This document shows, one piece after another, positions 48,125 through 58,094 of a DNA stretch of 64,000 nt. Source of the DNA: Rhodovulum steppense. Its GTDB lineage: Bacteria; Pseudomonadota; Alphaproteobacteria; Rhodobacterales; Rhodobacteraceae. The DNA is taken from positions 62,001 through 126,000 of the forward strand of contig NZ_SLVM01000001.1 in NCBI RefSeq assembly GCF_004339675.1. Reading direction: 5' to 3'. The number at the start of each line of letters is the position of its first letter. Position 1 is the first letter of the stretch. Below the pieces are notes generated by a model that saw nothing but the letters and a program-made list of their open reading frames with translations, ran no database searches and had not been told where the DNA came from. A program made the translations under genes and the position numbers.

Positions 48125-49855
48125 ATGAAGAGATTTGCTGCCGTTCTGATGCTGATGATCGCCACCGCCCTGCCCGGCTGGGCGCAGGATCCTGTCTGGG
48201 TCCAGATCGAGGCCCACCCCACGCTGAACGAGGCCGAGGATCGCGCCCGGAGCTATGCCGGCAGTTTCGGAAATGTCGGCGCCTTCCGGCTGACATCGGG
48301 TTGGTACGGGATCGCGCTTGGCCCCTATGACCGGCCCGAGGCCGAGGCGGCGCTGCGCCAGTTGCGCGGCATCGGGTCGATCCCGCGCGACAGCTTCGTG
48401 TCGGACGGGGGCGATTTCAGCCAGCAGGTATGGCCCGTGGGCGCCGCCTTGCAAAGCCCGCAACCGCCCGCCGAACCCGCCGCCGCACCCGAACCCGCCG
48501 CCCCCCCCGCACCGACGGACCTGCCCGACGAGACCCGGGCCGAGGCGCTGCAATCCGAACGCGCGCTCGACCGCGACGGTCGCGCGCTGATCCAGACGGC
48601 GCTGCAATGGAAGGGCCACTACACCCAGGCGATCGACGCCTCTTTCGGGCCGGGCACGCGCAACGCCATGGCCGCCTGGCAGGCCGCCGAGGGGTTTGAC
48701 CCCACCGGCGTCCTGACCACCCGGCAGCGCGCCGCGCTGATCGCCGCCTATCAGGCCGAGATCGGCCGCCTGGGCATGGCCGCGCTCGATGAACGCGAGG
48801 CGGGCATCCGGATCGAGATGCCGCTGGGCCTGGTCGAGTTCGACCGCTACGAACCGCCCTTCGTCCATTTCCGCCCGCGCGGCGACAGCGGGGTGCGGGT
48901 GCTGCTGATCAGCCAGCGTGGCGATCAGGCAACGCTTTACGGGCTCTACGACATCATGCAATCGCTGGAAATCGTGCCGCTTTCGGGCACGCGCGACCGC
49001 GATGCCACCTCCTTCACGCTGACCGGCCGGAACGACCGCCTGCAATCCTACACCTTTGCCCGGCTGATCGGCGGGGCGGTCAAGGGCTTTGCCCTGGTCT
49101 GGCCCGCGGCCGAGGATGAACGGCTGATGATGCGCGCCGCGATGACCATGCGCGAGACGCTTGAATCCGTGCCCAATGCCGCGCTCGACCAGACCATGGG
49201 CGAGGCCAGCCCGGAGCAACGCGCCGACATGCTGGCCGGGCTGGAAATCCGCAAACCGGACGAGACCCATTCGGGCTTCTTCGTCGATGGCAAGGGCACG
49301 GTCCTGACCGCCGTCAAGGGGCTTGAGTCCTGCAACCGCATCACCATCGGCCACGATGTCGAGATGCGCCTGACGGCCAGCGAGTCCGCGCTGGGACTGG
49401 CCGTGCTGAAGCCCATCGTGGCGCTGGCTCCGATCGACTTTGCAAGCTTCCAGGCACGGGTGCCGCGGCTGCGCTCGGACGTGGCGGTGGCCGGCTTTTC
49501 CTATGGCGAGGTGCTGGACCTGCCGGTGCTGACCCAGGGCATGCTGGCCGATCTGCGGGGGCTGAACGGCGAGGACGGCATCGCCCGGCTGGAGATCGAG
49601 GCGCTGCCCGGCGATACCGGCGGGCCGGTCTTCGATGCCGCGGGCGCGGTTCTCGGCGTGTTGCTGCCTCCCGCCGAGGGCGCGCGCCAACTGCCCGCCA
49701 ATGTGCGCTACCTGGCCGATATCGCCTCGGTCGGCGCCTTCCTGTCCGGGAACGGCATCGAGATGCGCGCCTCCGAGGCCGAGGGCGCGCTGCCGCCCGC
49801 GCTGCTCTCCCGCCGCGCCGCCGACATGACGGTGCCCGTGTCCTGCTGGAACTAG
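48125..49855 (+). CDS. Secreted trypsin-fold protein with degenerate catalytic triad
   Basis: A 576-residue exported protein with a signal peptide (MKRFAAVLMLMIATALPGWAQ). After it come a SPOR-like domain (about 22-95), an Ala/Pro linker, a peptidoglycan-binding fold (about 150-215, FGPGTRNAMAAWQAAEG) and a trypsin-like fold (about 370-555). Where a protease has VLT-x-HHV it reads VLTAVKGL (393-400), with no histidine. The Asp position reads SALGLAVL (421-428), and GDSGGP is GDTGGP with Thr498 for the catalytic serine. So it is probably a pseudo-protease acting at the cell wall. An ATG at 48107 is an alternative start. Confidence 0.78.
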   Translation: MKRFAAVLMLMIATALPGWAQDPVWVQIEAHPTLNEAEDRARSYAGSFGNVGAFRLTSGWYGIALGPYDRPEAEAALRQLRGIGSIPRDSFVSDGGDFSQQVWPVGAALQSPQPPAEPAAAPEPAAPPAPTDLPDETRAEALQSERALDRDGRALIQTALQWKGHYTQAIDASFGPGTRNAMAAWQAAEGFDPTGVLTTRQRAALIAAYQAEIGRLGMAALDEREAGIRIEMPLGLVEFDRYEPPFVHFRPRGDSGVRVLLISQRGDQATLYGLYDIMQSLEIVPLSGTRDRDATSFTLTGRNDRLQSYTFARLIGGAVKGFALVWPAAEDERLMMRAAMTMRETLESVPNAALDQTMGEASPEQRADMLAGLEIRKPDETHSGFFVDGKGTVLTAVKGLESCNRITIGHDVEMRLTASESALGLAVLKPIVALAPIDFASFQARVPRLRSDVAVAGFSYGEVLDLPVLTQGMLADLRGLNGEDGIARLEIEALPGDTGGPVFDAAGAVLGVLLPPAEGARQLPANVRYLADIASVGAFLSGNGIEMRASEAEGALPPALLSRRAADMTVPVSCWN

Positions 49856-49861
49856 GGGGTA

Positions 49862-51310
49862 TCAGGCGCGCCAGAACTGCGTGGTCAGGATCGCGAAGAC
49901 CACCAGCAGTTCCAGCCGCCCGATCAGCATGGCCACCGACAGGATCCATTTCGCCGGGGCGTTCAGCCCGGCGAAATTGCCCGCCGGCCCGATATGCTCG
50001 CCCAGCCCCGGCCCGATATTGGCCAGCGCCGTCGCCGCCCCCGACAGCGACGTGGTCGCATCCAGCCCCGTCGCACTCAGCAGCACCGCGGTCAGCCCCA
50101 GCGTGACCACGAAGAACACGAAGAACGACATCACCGAGGACAGCACGTCGTCATCCACCGGCTGCCCCTCGAACCGCGGCTGGAACAGACCGTGCGGGGC
50201 GTGGATCGCCTTGATCCGCACCCGGATCGCCGAGAACAGGATCTGGTAGCGGAAGACCTTGATCGAACAGGTGGTCGAGGCCGAACAGCCCCCGACCAGC
50301 CCGACGAAGAAGAACAGGATCATCGGAAAGCTGCCCCAGAGCTGGTAATCGGTGCTGGAATAGCCGGTGCCCGTGATGATCGAGGTGACGTTGAACACGC
50401 CCTCCCGGAAGGCAGGCGCCAGCGCATCGCCGTTGCCCAGCACGCGATAGGCCGACATCAGCAGCACCAGCCCCACGACAAGCACCAGAAAGGTCCGGAT
50501 CTGGCTGTCGCGCCACAGCGGCCGCGGCTCGCCCGCCACGAACTGCACATAGCGCACGAAGGGCAGGCTGGCGAGGACCATGAACACCGCCGCGACATAT
50601 TCCGCCGCCCCCTGGAACGCCCCGAACGAGGCATCGCGGGTCGAGAATCCGCCGGTCGACATCGTGGTGAGCGCATGGTTCAGCGCATCGAACGGATCCA
50701 TCCCCGTCGCGCCATAGGCAAAGCCGCAGGCAATGGTCAGCGCGACATAGATCCACCAGATCTGCGAGGCGATCTGCGCCGCGCGCGGCAGCACCTTGCC
50801 CGAGGTCTCGAACGCCTCCGAGCGGAAGATCTGCATCCCCCCGACCCGCAATTCCGGCAGGAAGGCCATCGCCACGACGATGATCCCGATGCCGCCGAAC
50901 CATTGCAGCATCGAGCGCCATAACAGCGTGCCGCGCGGCATCGTGTCGAGTCCGGAAAACACCGTGGACCCGGTGGTGGTCAGTCCCGACATCGCCTCGA
51001 AAAAGGCATCCACCGGCCGGGCATCCGGCACGCCCAGCACGAAGGGCAGCGCGCCGAAGACCGGCAGCACCAGCCACACCCCCGAGGTCAGCAGAAAGGT
51101 CTGTTGCAGCGTCAGCCGGTCCCCGACCCCGTTGGCGCAGGCCAGCGCGACCAGACCGCCGGTCAGCCCGGTGATGATCGCCGATTCAAGGAAGGCCCGC
51201 CAGTTCGGGTTCCCCGCCGCCATGTCCACAACCATCGGCAACAGCATGGTCGCGCCCAGAACGGCGACCAGCAGGCCGATCACATATCCGACAGGACGCG
51301 GGTCAAACAT
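49862..51310 (-). CDS. trkH: TrkH-family potassium uptake protein
   Basis: A 482-residue inner-membrane protein of the TrkH/KtrB superfamily with about ten membrane segments and four pore loops, including GLTTTGSTVF, MSTGGFSTRD and VGGCSASTTCSIKVFR, which carry the selectivity-filter glycines. It moves potassium using a TrkA/KtrA-type regulatory partner, which is not in the window. The start ATG at 51308-51310 follows directly after an open promoter space. It is convergent with the protease-like gene, 6 bases apart. Confidence 0.94.
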   Translation of the reverse strand: MFDPRPVGYVIGLLVAVLGATMLLPMVVDMAAGNPNWRAFLESAIITGLTGGLVALACANGVGDRLTLQQTFLLTSGVWLVLPVFGALPFVLGVPDARPVDAFFEAMSGLTTTGSTVFSGLDTMPRGTLLWRSMLQWFGGIGIIVVAMAFLPELRVGGMQIFRSEAFETSGKVLPRAAQIASQIWWIYVALTIACGFAYGATGMDPFDALNHALTTMSTGGFSTRDASFGAFQGAAEYVAAVFMVLASLPFVRYVQFVAGEPRPLWRDSQIRTFLVLVVGLVLLMSAYRVLGNGDALAPAFREGVFNVTSIITGTGYSSTDYQLWGSFPMILFFFVGLVGGCSASTTCSIKVFRYQILFSAIRVRIKAIHAPHGLFQPRFEGQPVDDDVLSSVMSFFVFFVVTLGLTAVLLSATGLDATTSLSGAATALANIGPGLGEHIGPAGNFAGLNAPAKWILSVAMLIGRLELLVVFAILTTQFWRA

Positions 51311-51355
51311 GACGCGCAGGCTTGGCCGGGCGCGTCGTGGCTGTCAAGCGGCGCC

Positions 51356-52459
51356 TCAGCCGTGATGGATCAGCGTGGCGAACAGCTTGGGGTCCAGGCT
51401 TTCGGCGGCAAAGGTCGGCCCCTCGGTCAGGACGCTGACCGCGTCATGGCTGTGCAGGCTTTCCTGATGGCTGGCCACCACGCGGAAATCGCCGATCCGC
51501 GGATCGCGCTCCAGCGCCTCGCAGAACAGCCGCGCGGCATCCTCGACAAAGATGGGATGGGCCGCGTTCAGTTCCGCGAATGCCTGTTCGTCCTCGCGCT
51601 TGACCATGACCTGGGTCTCGGTCGGCACCGCCGAGCGGCACAGCTCGATCAGATCCTCGAACCACAGGCAGGGCGCATCCGCATCCAGCACCACCGAGAT
51701 CCGCGCCACCGAGCGTTGCGAATGCGGCGTCGCCAATTGGCCCCGCTCGCGACGCGCATGTTCGGAAAGTTCAAGCGAGCAGGGGCAGGTCGAGGAATAC
51801 ACATAGTCCATGTGCATGATCTTCTTGACCACACCGGCCTGTTCCACCAGTTCCAGCGCGAAGTCGTAATATTGGAATCCTTCAAGCCCCGAGCGCAGCG
51901 AGCGGACCTTCATCGGGAAGGAAAACCGCATCATGATGCGCGCGTCAAAGCTGTCCAGATCGCTCTTGTAACTGTCCAGCGCCGCCTCGATCACCTCGAA
52001 GCTGAAGGTCCGTTCGGCATGCGCATAAAAGCTGCGCATGATGCGGGACATGTTGATGCCCTTCTTCTCGGCCTCCAGGCTGACCGTGCCCGTGACCGAG
52101 GTTTCCAGCGTCAGATCGCCATTGTCGCGGGTATGGAAGCGGATCGGCAGGCGGAAATTCGAGATGCCGACATGCTGGATCGGCCGCTTCGCGCCGCGGA
52201 TCAGGCTGGCGGGGCCGTTCTGCAAATCGGGCATGGTCGCCTTGTAGGCGTCGTCGGCCTGAAAGCCATGGGGATAGGCGCGGCTGAAGGCCGGATAGCC
52301 CCCGGCCGGACGCCCCGCGACCAGCGCGGCCAGCGCGGGATCGGCCGTGGCCAGGTCCGACTCGGATGCCGCATCCGCCCAGCGGCGCAGGATCTCCAGC
52401 GCGCGCTCGGCCTCCTCGCGCCCGGGCCTTGCGTCGATCTCGCGGTTATGGACATTCAT
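51356..52459 (-). CDS. folE2: GTP cyclohydrolase FolE2 (type IB)
   Basis: A 367-residue enzyme that makes dihydroneopterin triphosphate from GTP, the first step of folate synthesis. It is the FolE2 type, with the conserved SSTCPCSLELSEHA cysteine motif, DLQNGPASLIRGA and the C-terminal HDAVSVL. FolE2 uses metals other than zinc and is often kept for zinc limitation, but no Zur box is evident upstream. The start at 52457-52459 has GGGAGGGG upstream. folB and folP lie 11-13 kb away. Confidence 0.95.
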   Translation of the reverse strand: MNVHNREIDARPGREEAERALEILRRWADAASESDLATADPALAALVAGRPAGGYPAFSRAYPHGFQADDAYKATMPDLQNGPASLIRGAKRPIQHVGISNFRLPIRFHTRDNGDLTLETSVTGTVSLEAEKKGINMSRIMRSFYAHAERTFSFEVIEAALDSYKSDLDSFDARIMMRFSFPMKVRSLRSGLEGFQYYDFALELVEQAGVVKKIMHMDYVYSSTCPCSLELSEHARRERGQLATPHSQRSVARISVVLDADAPCLWFEDLIELCRSAVPTETQVMVKREDEQAFAELNAAHPIFVEDAARLFCEALERDPRIGDFRVVASHQESLHSHDAVSVLTEGPTFAAESLDPKLFATLIHHG

Positions 52460-52564
52460 CTTCGGCCCCTCCCTTTCGCATCCATCGTATCCGACGGAGG
52501 CTAAAGATGGGCGCCCGCGGCCAAATGTCCACGGCAAATGGCGGTTTTTTGCCGCGCGCCCCGA

Positions 52565-53734
52565 TCAGACCGCATCCAGCGCGGATTTCAGGTCGGAAAT
52601 CAGGTCGCCCGGGTCTTCCAGCCCGACACTCAGCCGCAGCAGACCCGGCGAGATGCCCAGCGCGGCCTTGCGATCCTCGGGCAGACGCTGATGCGTCGTG
52701 GTGGCGGGATGGGTCGCGATGCTCTTCGCGTCGCCCAGATTGTTCGAGATCCGCCAGATCTCCAGCCGGTCGAGCAGCGCGAATGCCGCCTCCTTGCCGC
52801 CCGCAAGCTCGATCGCCAGCACCGTGCCGCCCTCGGGGAACAGCGCGTGCTGCGGATGGCTTTGCAGCCCCGGAAAGATCACCCGCGACAGCCGCGCATC
52901 GCCTTCCAGCGCCTCGGCAATCGCCAGCGCGCCCGCCGCCTGCGCCCGCACCCGCAGGTCGAGCGTCTCCAGCCCCTTCAGCATCACCCAGGCGTTGAAC
53001 GGGCTGATCGCGCCGCCGGTATGCTTCATGTAGGTCTCGACCGGCCCGCGCACGATGTCGCGCGGGCCCAGGATCATGCCGCCCAGGCAGCGCCCCTGCC
53101 CGTCCACATGCTTGGTGGTGGAATAGACCACCAGATCGGCGCCCTGCTCGATGGCGCGCGAAAAGACCGGCGTGGCAAAGACATTGTCCACGATCACCCG
53201 GGCCCCCGCCGCATGGGCCAGCGCCGCCACCGCCGCAATGTCGATCACCTCCAGCGTGGGGTTCGAGACCGCCTCGAAGAACACCACGCGGGTGCCCGGC
53301 GTGATCGCGTCGCGCCACTGGTCCAGGTCGGTGCCGTCGACAAGGGCCACCTCGACCCCGAACCGCGGCAGGATCTCTTCGAGGATATGCAGACAGGATC
53401 CGAACAGCGCGCGCGCCGCCACCACCCGGTCGCCCGCCCGCACGCTCGCCATCAGCGCGCCATTGACCGCCGCCATGCCGGACGCGGTGGCAAAGCCCGC
53501 CTCGGCCCCCTCGATCCCGGCCAACCGGTCCTCGAACATCGCCACGGTGGGATTGCCGTAGCGGGCATAGATGAACTCGTCCGGGCCCGCCTCGATGAAC
53601 CGCGCCTCGGCCGCGCCCGCGCTGGGATAGTCGAAGCCCTGGGTCAGGAACAGCGCCTCGGACAACTCGCCATACTGGCTGCGCCGCGCCCCGCCATGCA
53701 CGCCTTGCGTCCGCTTCGACCACTTGCCCGCCAT
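52565..53734 (-). CDS. metZ: O-succinylhomoserine sulfhydrylase
   Basis: A 389-residue PLP enzyme of the Cys/Met metabolism family. PLP binds the lysine in VVYSTTKHVDGQGRCLGG; other family blocks are YARYGNPTVAMFE, TASGMAAVN, SNPTLEV and LLRLSVGLEDPGDLI. It forms homocysteine from O-acyl-homoserine and sulfide, in direct sulfhydrylation. A SAM-II riboswitch with its own terminator precedes it, so it is switched off when SAM is plentiful. The start at 53732-53734 (MAGKWSKRTQGVHGG) fits the family. Confidence 0.94.
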   Translation of the reverse strand: MAGKWSKRTQGVHGGARRSQYGELSEALFLTQGFDYPSAGAAEARFIEAGPDEFIYARYGNPTVAMFEDRLAGIEGAEAGFATASGMAAVNGALMASVRAGDRVVAARALFGSCLHILEEILPRFGVEVALVDGTDLDQWRDAITPGTRVVFFEAVSNPTLEVIDIAAVAALAHAAGARVIVDNVFATPVFSRAIEQGADLVVYSTTKHVDGQGRCLGGMILGPRDIVRGPVETYMKHTGGAISPFNAWVMLKGLETLDLRVRAQAAGALAIAEALEGDARLSRVIFPGLQSHPQHALFPEGGTVLAIELAGGKEAAFALLDRLEIWRISNNLGDAKSIATHPATTTHQRLPEDRKAALGISPGLLRLSVGLEDPGDLISDLKSALDAV

Positions 53735-53756
53735 CGCCCGCGCCCTCCGCGCAAAG

Positions 53757-53786
53757 AAAAACCCCCACCGTCCAAGACGTCGGGGG
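53757..53786 (-). terminator. Riboswitch-controlled terminator before metZ
   Basis: On the minus strand CCCCC-(G)ACGTC...GGACG-GT-GGGGG (53786-53762) folds into a stem and is followed by TTTTTCTTT. It is directly downstream of the SAM-II aptamer and 23 bases before the metZ start, as expected for transcription attenuation. Confidence 0.88.
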
Positions 53787-53797
53787 CTGGGCCCTGA

Positions 53798-53850
53798 CCT
53801 CTTTAGCGGGATGTTTAACGTGGCCCGCAATCCGGTGAACAAATCGCCAC
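53798..53850 (-). promoter_or_regulatory. SAM-II riboswitch in the metZ leader
   Basis: On the minus strand GTGGC (53850-53846) pairs with GCCAC (53824-53820) as P1. The loop has GATTTG and GGATTGCGG, followed by GTTAAACA and GCTAAAGAGG, the conserved pseudoknot strands of the SAM-II (metA) class found in alphaproteobacteria. The position before metZ and the adjacent terminator agree with sensing of S-adenosylmethionine. Confidence 0.92.
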
Positions 53851-53905
53851 GATGGCGTATCTGATAGGCCGTCGCGCAGGATGCGTCAAGCCGGGCGGCA
53901 CCCGC

Positions 53906-54520
53906 TCAGGCGCCGTCCTTCTTCTTGCCCTCGGTCCCGTATCTCTCGAACAGCTTGCCCTGCGTCATGAAGAAGACAAAGATCGCGATGGTCAGGCCGA
54001 AGGTCTTGAAATTGACCCACATATCGGTGGACATCGTGCGCCAGATCACCTCGTTCAGCACCGCAAGCCCGGCGAAGAACGCGGTCAGCCGCCGGGTCAG
54101 GATCATCCAGCCCGCCCGCTGCATCGGCACCACCTCCTCCATCACGAATTGCAGGTAGGACTGCCCGCGCAACAGCCCCACGCCCAGCACCCCCGCGAAC
54201 AGCAGATAGATGATCGTCGGCTTCATCTTGAAGAAGCGTTCGTCGTTCAGCCAGACCGTCAGCCCGCCGAACACCACGACCAGCACCGCCGTCGTGACCT
54301 GCATCTTCGAGATATGGCCCGTCAGCCGCCACAACAGACCCGTGGTCAGCAGGATCAGCGGGATGAACCCCGCGGTCGCCAGCACGAAGCCGTCATAGTC
54401 CGTGCCCGCGATGGTAAAGACCTTCTCGCGCAGCATCAGATACGCGACGAAGAAGGCCGCGATCGGGCCAAGCTCCAGCGCCAGTTTCAGGCCGGGATTG
54501 ATCGGTTTCCTGTCATCCAT
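53906..54520 (-). CDS. ispZ: Inner-membrane septation protein (YciB/IspZ family)
   Basis: A 204-residue protein with five to six hydrophobic segments, starting INPGLKLALELGPIAAFFVAY, the family hallmark. It has the charged loop WLNDERFFKMKPTIIYLLFAG and the late FNEVIWR-like LNEVIWRTMSTDMWVNFK. The family is needed for normal septation in some bacteria; the molecular role is unknown. It follows an EamA transporter gene by 6 bases and ends a ftsY-eamA-ispZ unit. Confidence 0.93.
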   Translation of the reverse strand: MDDRKPINPGLKLALELGPIAAFFVAYLMLREKVFTIAGTDYDGFVLATAGFIPLILLTTGLLWRLTGHISKMQVTTAVLVVVFGGLTVWLNDERFFKMKPTIIYLLFAGVLGVGLLRGQSYLQFVMEEVVPMQRAGWMILTRRLTAFFAGLAVLNEVIWRTMSTDMWVNFKTFGLTIAIFVFFMTQGKLFERYGTEGKKKDGA

Positions 54521-54526
54521 CGGGCG

Positions 54527-55432
54527 TCAGCCTCCCATCTCGACGATCACGGCGCCTGCCGCGATCAATGCCATCAGCGCCAGCCGCCGCGGCCCGACCG
54601 TCTCGCGCAGGACCAGCCAGCCGATCAGCGCCGCAAACACGGTCGAGGTCTCGCGCAGTACCGCCGCCTGCCCCACCTTGTCCAGCCGCGTCGCCAGCAT
54701 GACCGCGCCAAAGCTGAAGAACGCCACCACGCCCCCCGCCAGCCCGCGCAGCATCAAGGGCCCCAGTTCAGGCCGATGCGCCATCCGTGCCCAGCGCGCG
54801 GCGGCCAGCCAGGGCATCACCGTCAACCCGTCGATGAAGAAGAACCACGCCAGAAAGGTGAACGGATCCGCCGTGGCCCTTATGCCATAGGCGTCATAGG
54901 TGGTGTAAAGCGCCACGAACCCGCCGGTCAGCAGCGCCAGCATCAGCGCGGGTTTCAGCGTCTCGCGGTCCAGTTGCCAGTGGATCAGGTTATAGGCCGC
55001 CAGCCCGAAGATCCCCGCCAGCAGCACCGCCACCCCCAGCCACTGGACCGGCGTGAACACCTCGCCGAACAGCAGATAGGCCCCGATCACCGTGAACAGC
55101 GGCCCGGTCCCGCGCACCACCGGATAGACCACCGTATAGGCACCGCGCGAATAGGCATGGCCCTGCGCGATCTTGTAGCCCAGATGGATCACGAAGACCC
55201 AGGCAAAGATCGGCCACATATGCGGCTCGGGCCAGGGCACCACGAACAGCGCCAGCGGCGCCGCAATCGCGCCATAGCAGAAATCGATCGCCCCGCGCGA
55301 CAGCCAGGGATCGTGCCGCCCCTTCTGCAACGCACCAAAGACCGCATGCAGCACCGCCGCCATCAGCGCCAGCATCACCGCGACCCGATGCCCGGTCGCG
55401 GTCCCCTCGATCGAGATCAGCCAGTCGGTCAT
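54527..55432 (-). CDS. EamA/DMT-family transporter
   Basis: A 301-residue protein with about ten hydrophobic segments in two halves. The first half has IAQGHAYSRGAYTVVYPVVRGTGPLFTVIGAYLLFGE and the second TRLDKVGQAAVLRETSTVFAALIGWLVLRE. The substrate is unknown. It lies 18 bases downstream of ftsY and 6 bases upstream of ispZ on the minus strand, so it shares their transcript. Confidence 0.86.
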   Translation of the reverse strand: MTDWLISIEGTATGHRVAVMLALMAAVLHAVFGALQKGRHDPWLSRGAIDFCYGAIAAPLALFVVPWPEPHMWPIFAWVFVIHLGYKIAQGHAYSRGAYTVVYPVVRGTGPLFTVIGAYLLFGEVFTPVQWLGVAVLLAGIFGLAAYNLIHWQLDRETLKPALMLALLTGGFVALYTTYDAYGIRATADPFTFLAWFFFIDGLTVMPWLAAARWARMAHRPELGPLMLRGLAGGVVAFFSFGAVMLATRLDKVGQAAVLRETSTVFAALIGWLVLRETVGPRRLALMALIAAGAVIVEMGG

Positions 55433-55450
55433 CGCCGGCCCTGACGACCC

Positions 55451-57883
55451 CTAGGCATCCAGCCCCGCCAGCGCGCGCGCGAAATCCTCGGGCTCGAAGG
55501 GGGCCAGGTCGTCGATCTGCTCGCCCACCCCGATGGCATGGATCGGCAGGCCGAACTTGTCGGCCAGCGCGACCAGAACGCCGCCCTTGGCGGTGCCGTC
55601 CAGCTTGGTCATCACCAGCCCCGAAACATCCGCCAGCTTGCGGAAGATCTCGACCTGGGTAACCGCGTTCTGCCCCGTGGTCGCATCCAGCACCAGCAGC
55701 GTGTTATGCGGCGCGGTCTCGTCACGCTTGCGGATCACGCGGACGATCTTTTCCAGTTCCGCCATCAGGTCCTGCCGGTTCTGCAACCGCCCCGCCGTGT
55801 CGATCAGCAGCAGGTCCGCGCCCTCCGCCTCGGCCCGCGCCATCGCGTCAAAGGCCAGCGAGGCCGGGTCCGTGCCCTGCGCCGCCGTCATCACCGGCAC
55901 GCCCGCGCGCTTGCCCCAGACCTGCAACTGCTCGACCGCGGCCGCGCGGAACGTGTCGCCCGCGGCGATGATCACCGACTTGCCCGCCGCGCGGAACTGG
56001 CTGGCCAGCTTGCCGATCGTCGTGGTCTTGCCCGAGCCGTTGACGCCCACGACCAGCACCACCTGCGGTTTCTTCGGGTAAAGCGGCATCGGCCTTGCCA
56101 CGGGCTCCATGATCCGGGTGATCTCGTGCGCCAGAAGCTCCTTGATCTCCTCGACCGACAGCCGCTTGCCGAACCGGCCCTCGGCCATGTTCGCCGTCAC
56201 CCGCATCGCGGTGTCCACCCCCAGATCCGAGGTGATCAGCAATTCCTCAAGGCTTTCCAGCATGTCGTCGTCCAGCTCGCGCCGGATCACCGTCTTCTTG
56301 CGGATCGTGCGGCCCAGGACGCGGCCAAGGAACCCGCGGCGCGGCGCCTCCTCCTCTTCCTCGACCTCCTCGACGACCCCGCCCCGCTCCAGCGCCTCCA
56401 GCGCCGAGACGCCGCGCTCATAGGGCATCTCGACCGGGCCTTCGGGCGGCGGCACCTCCTGCGGCGTCCAGTCGGGCAGTTCGACGGGCGGCGCGGGCAG
56501 TTCGACGGGCGGTGGCGGCGGGGTCTCGGACGGCGCGGGCGGCAATTCCACCGGCGCCGGTTCCGGTTCGGGCTCGGGCAGCGGCAGCGGTTCCGGCTCC
56601 GGTTCGGGCGCGGGTTCCGGCTCGGGCTCGGGTTCGGGCAAAGGCTCAGGCTCGGGCGGCAGCTCCGGCTCCGGCTCGGGCAGCGGCTCCGGCTCGACCG
56701 GCGGCACCGGCAGAGGTTCGGGTTCCGGCTCGGGTTCGGGCAGCGGCTCCGGCTCGGCCGGTAGCTCGTCCGTCAGGACGGGTTCCCGTTCCGGCTCAGG
56801 CTCTTGCGCGACTTCGGACAGCGGCTCCGGTTCGGCCTCGGCCAGAACCTCCGGCTCCGGCAACGGTTCAGGCTCGACCGGCACCTGTCGTTCCGTCTCG
56901 GGCAGCGGCTCCGGCTCTTCTTCGGCTTCGGACTGCGGCTCCGGCTCGACCGGTTCTTCCCGTTCCGGCTCCGGCTCCGCTTCGGGCTCGACCGGCACCT
57001 CCCGTTCCGCTTCGGGCTCCGGCGACGGCTCGGGGTCTTCCCCGGGTTCGGGCTCCGGCTCGACCGTCAGGACAGGTTCCGGCTCCGGCGTCGGGGGAAT
57101 GGCTTCGGCCTCGCGCATGGGCGCGGCTGGCTCGGCCCCGATTTCGGGGGCGGCGGCGGTGTCGGCGGCGGCCTCGTCCGGTTCCTCGGCCAGCGCGCCC
57201 GCCGGTTCGGCCTCGGCCGATTCGGTCGGCGCCTGTTCCGCGACCGCGTCCGGCGCGGGCATCTCGCCCGCCTGCCCGGCTTCGGGTTCGGGCGCAGGCG
57301 GCCAGGCGGGCGCAGGCGCCCATCCCGTCACAGGCTCGGGCGCAGGCGGCCAGGCAGGCGCGGGCGCCCAGCCGGTCGCCGGTTCGGGCTGCGGTTCAGG
57401 CTCGGGCTCGCGTTCCGGTTCGACCGGAGGCTCGGGCAGAGGTTCCGGTTCCGGCTCGGGTTCGGGTTCGACCGGCGGTGTGGGCAGAGGTTCCGGCTCG
57501 GGTTCGGGCGCAGCTTCAGGTTCCGGCTCGGGCTCCGGCTCCGGTTCGACCATGGGCACGGGCGGATGTTCCGGCTCCGGCAAGGGCTCCGGTTCGGGCG
57601 CGGCTTCGGCCTCGGCCCGGGGCGGGGCGGCGGGCAGGGCCGCGCGCTGCACCGGCTCGGGCGGGACCGCAAGCGCGGCCCCCAGCAGCAGCGGCGCATC
57701 CGTCGCCTCGGATCCGGGCGCCTCGGCCTCGCTTGCCGCGCCGGGGCCGGATTGCTCGGGACCGGGCTCCTCGACCTCGATCTCCTCTTCCCGGCCGCCC
57801 TCGCGCACGATGGCCTCAAGCCCCTCCTCGATCTTCGAGGACGAGCCCCGCAGCCTGTCCCTGAGCTTCTTGAAGAACGCCAT
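55451..57883 (-). CDS. ftsY: Signal recognition particle receptor FtsY with very long Glu/Pro-rich domain
   Basis: An 810-residue FtsY. The C-terminal about 310 residues are a normal NG GTPase ([42 protein letters not shown]). It docks SRP-ribosome complexes at the membrane. Between residues about 30 and 490 lies a low-complexity stretch of [16 protein letters not shown] and VEPEPE repeats, over twice the length of the acidic A domain of E. coli FtsY. The start is the ATG at 57881-57883 ([11 protein letters not shown], with GGAGG upstream), not the in-frame ATG at 58141. It precedes the EamA and ispZ genes. Confidence 0.93.
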   Translation of the reverse strand: MAFFKKLRDRLRGSSSKIEEGLEAIVREGGREEEIEVEEPGPEQSGPGAASEAEAPGSEATDAPLLLGAALAVPPEPVQRAALPAAPPRAEAEAAPEPEPLPEPEHPPVPMVEPEPEPEPEPEAAPEPEPEPLPTPPVEPEPEPEPEPLPEPPVEPEREPEPEPQPEPATGWAPAPAWPPAPEPVTGWAPAPAWPPAPEPEAGQAGEMPAPDAVAEQAPTESAEAEPAGALAEEPDEAAADTAAAPEIGAEPAAPMREAEAIPPTPEPEPVLTVEPEPEPGEDPEPSPEPEAEREVPVEPEAEPEPEREEPVEPEPQSEAEEEPEPLPETERQVPVEPEPLPEPEVLAEAEPEPLSEVAQEPEPEREPVLTDELPAEPEPLPEPEPEPEPLPVPPVEPEPLPEPEPELPPEPEPLPEPEPEPEPAPEPEPEPLPLPEPEPEPAPVELPPAPSETPPPPPVELPAPPVELPDWTPQEVPPPEGPVEMPYERGVSALEALERGGVVEEVEEEEEAPRRGFLGRVLGRTIRKKTVIRRELDDDMLESLEELLITSDLGVDTAMRVTANMAEGRFGKRLSVEEIKELLAHEITRIMEPVARPMPLYPKKPQVVLVVGVNGSGKTTTIGKLASQFRAAGKSVIIAAGDTFRAAAVEQLQVWGKRAGVPVMTAAQGTDPASLAFDAMARAEAEGADLLLIDTAGRLQNRQDLMAELEKIVRVIRKRDETAPHNTLLVLDATTGQNAVTQVEIFRKLADVSGLVMTKLDGTAKGGVLVALADKFGLPIHAIGVGEQIDDLAPFEPEDFARALAGLDA

Positions 57884-58094
57884 CTCGCCTCCTGCGCCCC
57901 CGCGTCCGCGCCTGCCCTGACCTATGCGCAAACGCGCCCCATTGGAAGAGGGCCACCCCGCCCCCAGGGTCACGGCCGCCCCATCCTGCCCGCTGACCGG
58001 CACGCGGACGATGCCGCCTGCCGCCGCACCCCGGCCACTGGCCATTCCCGCGCCGCTCTGGCAGACTTCAACCATGACAAGAGAAGGAAACGGA

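Noticed and set aside
52460-52564. Zur box upstream of folE2
   Set aside because: folE2 is often zinc-regulated, but I found no AT-rich GTTATA-type dyad in this spacer.
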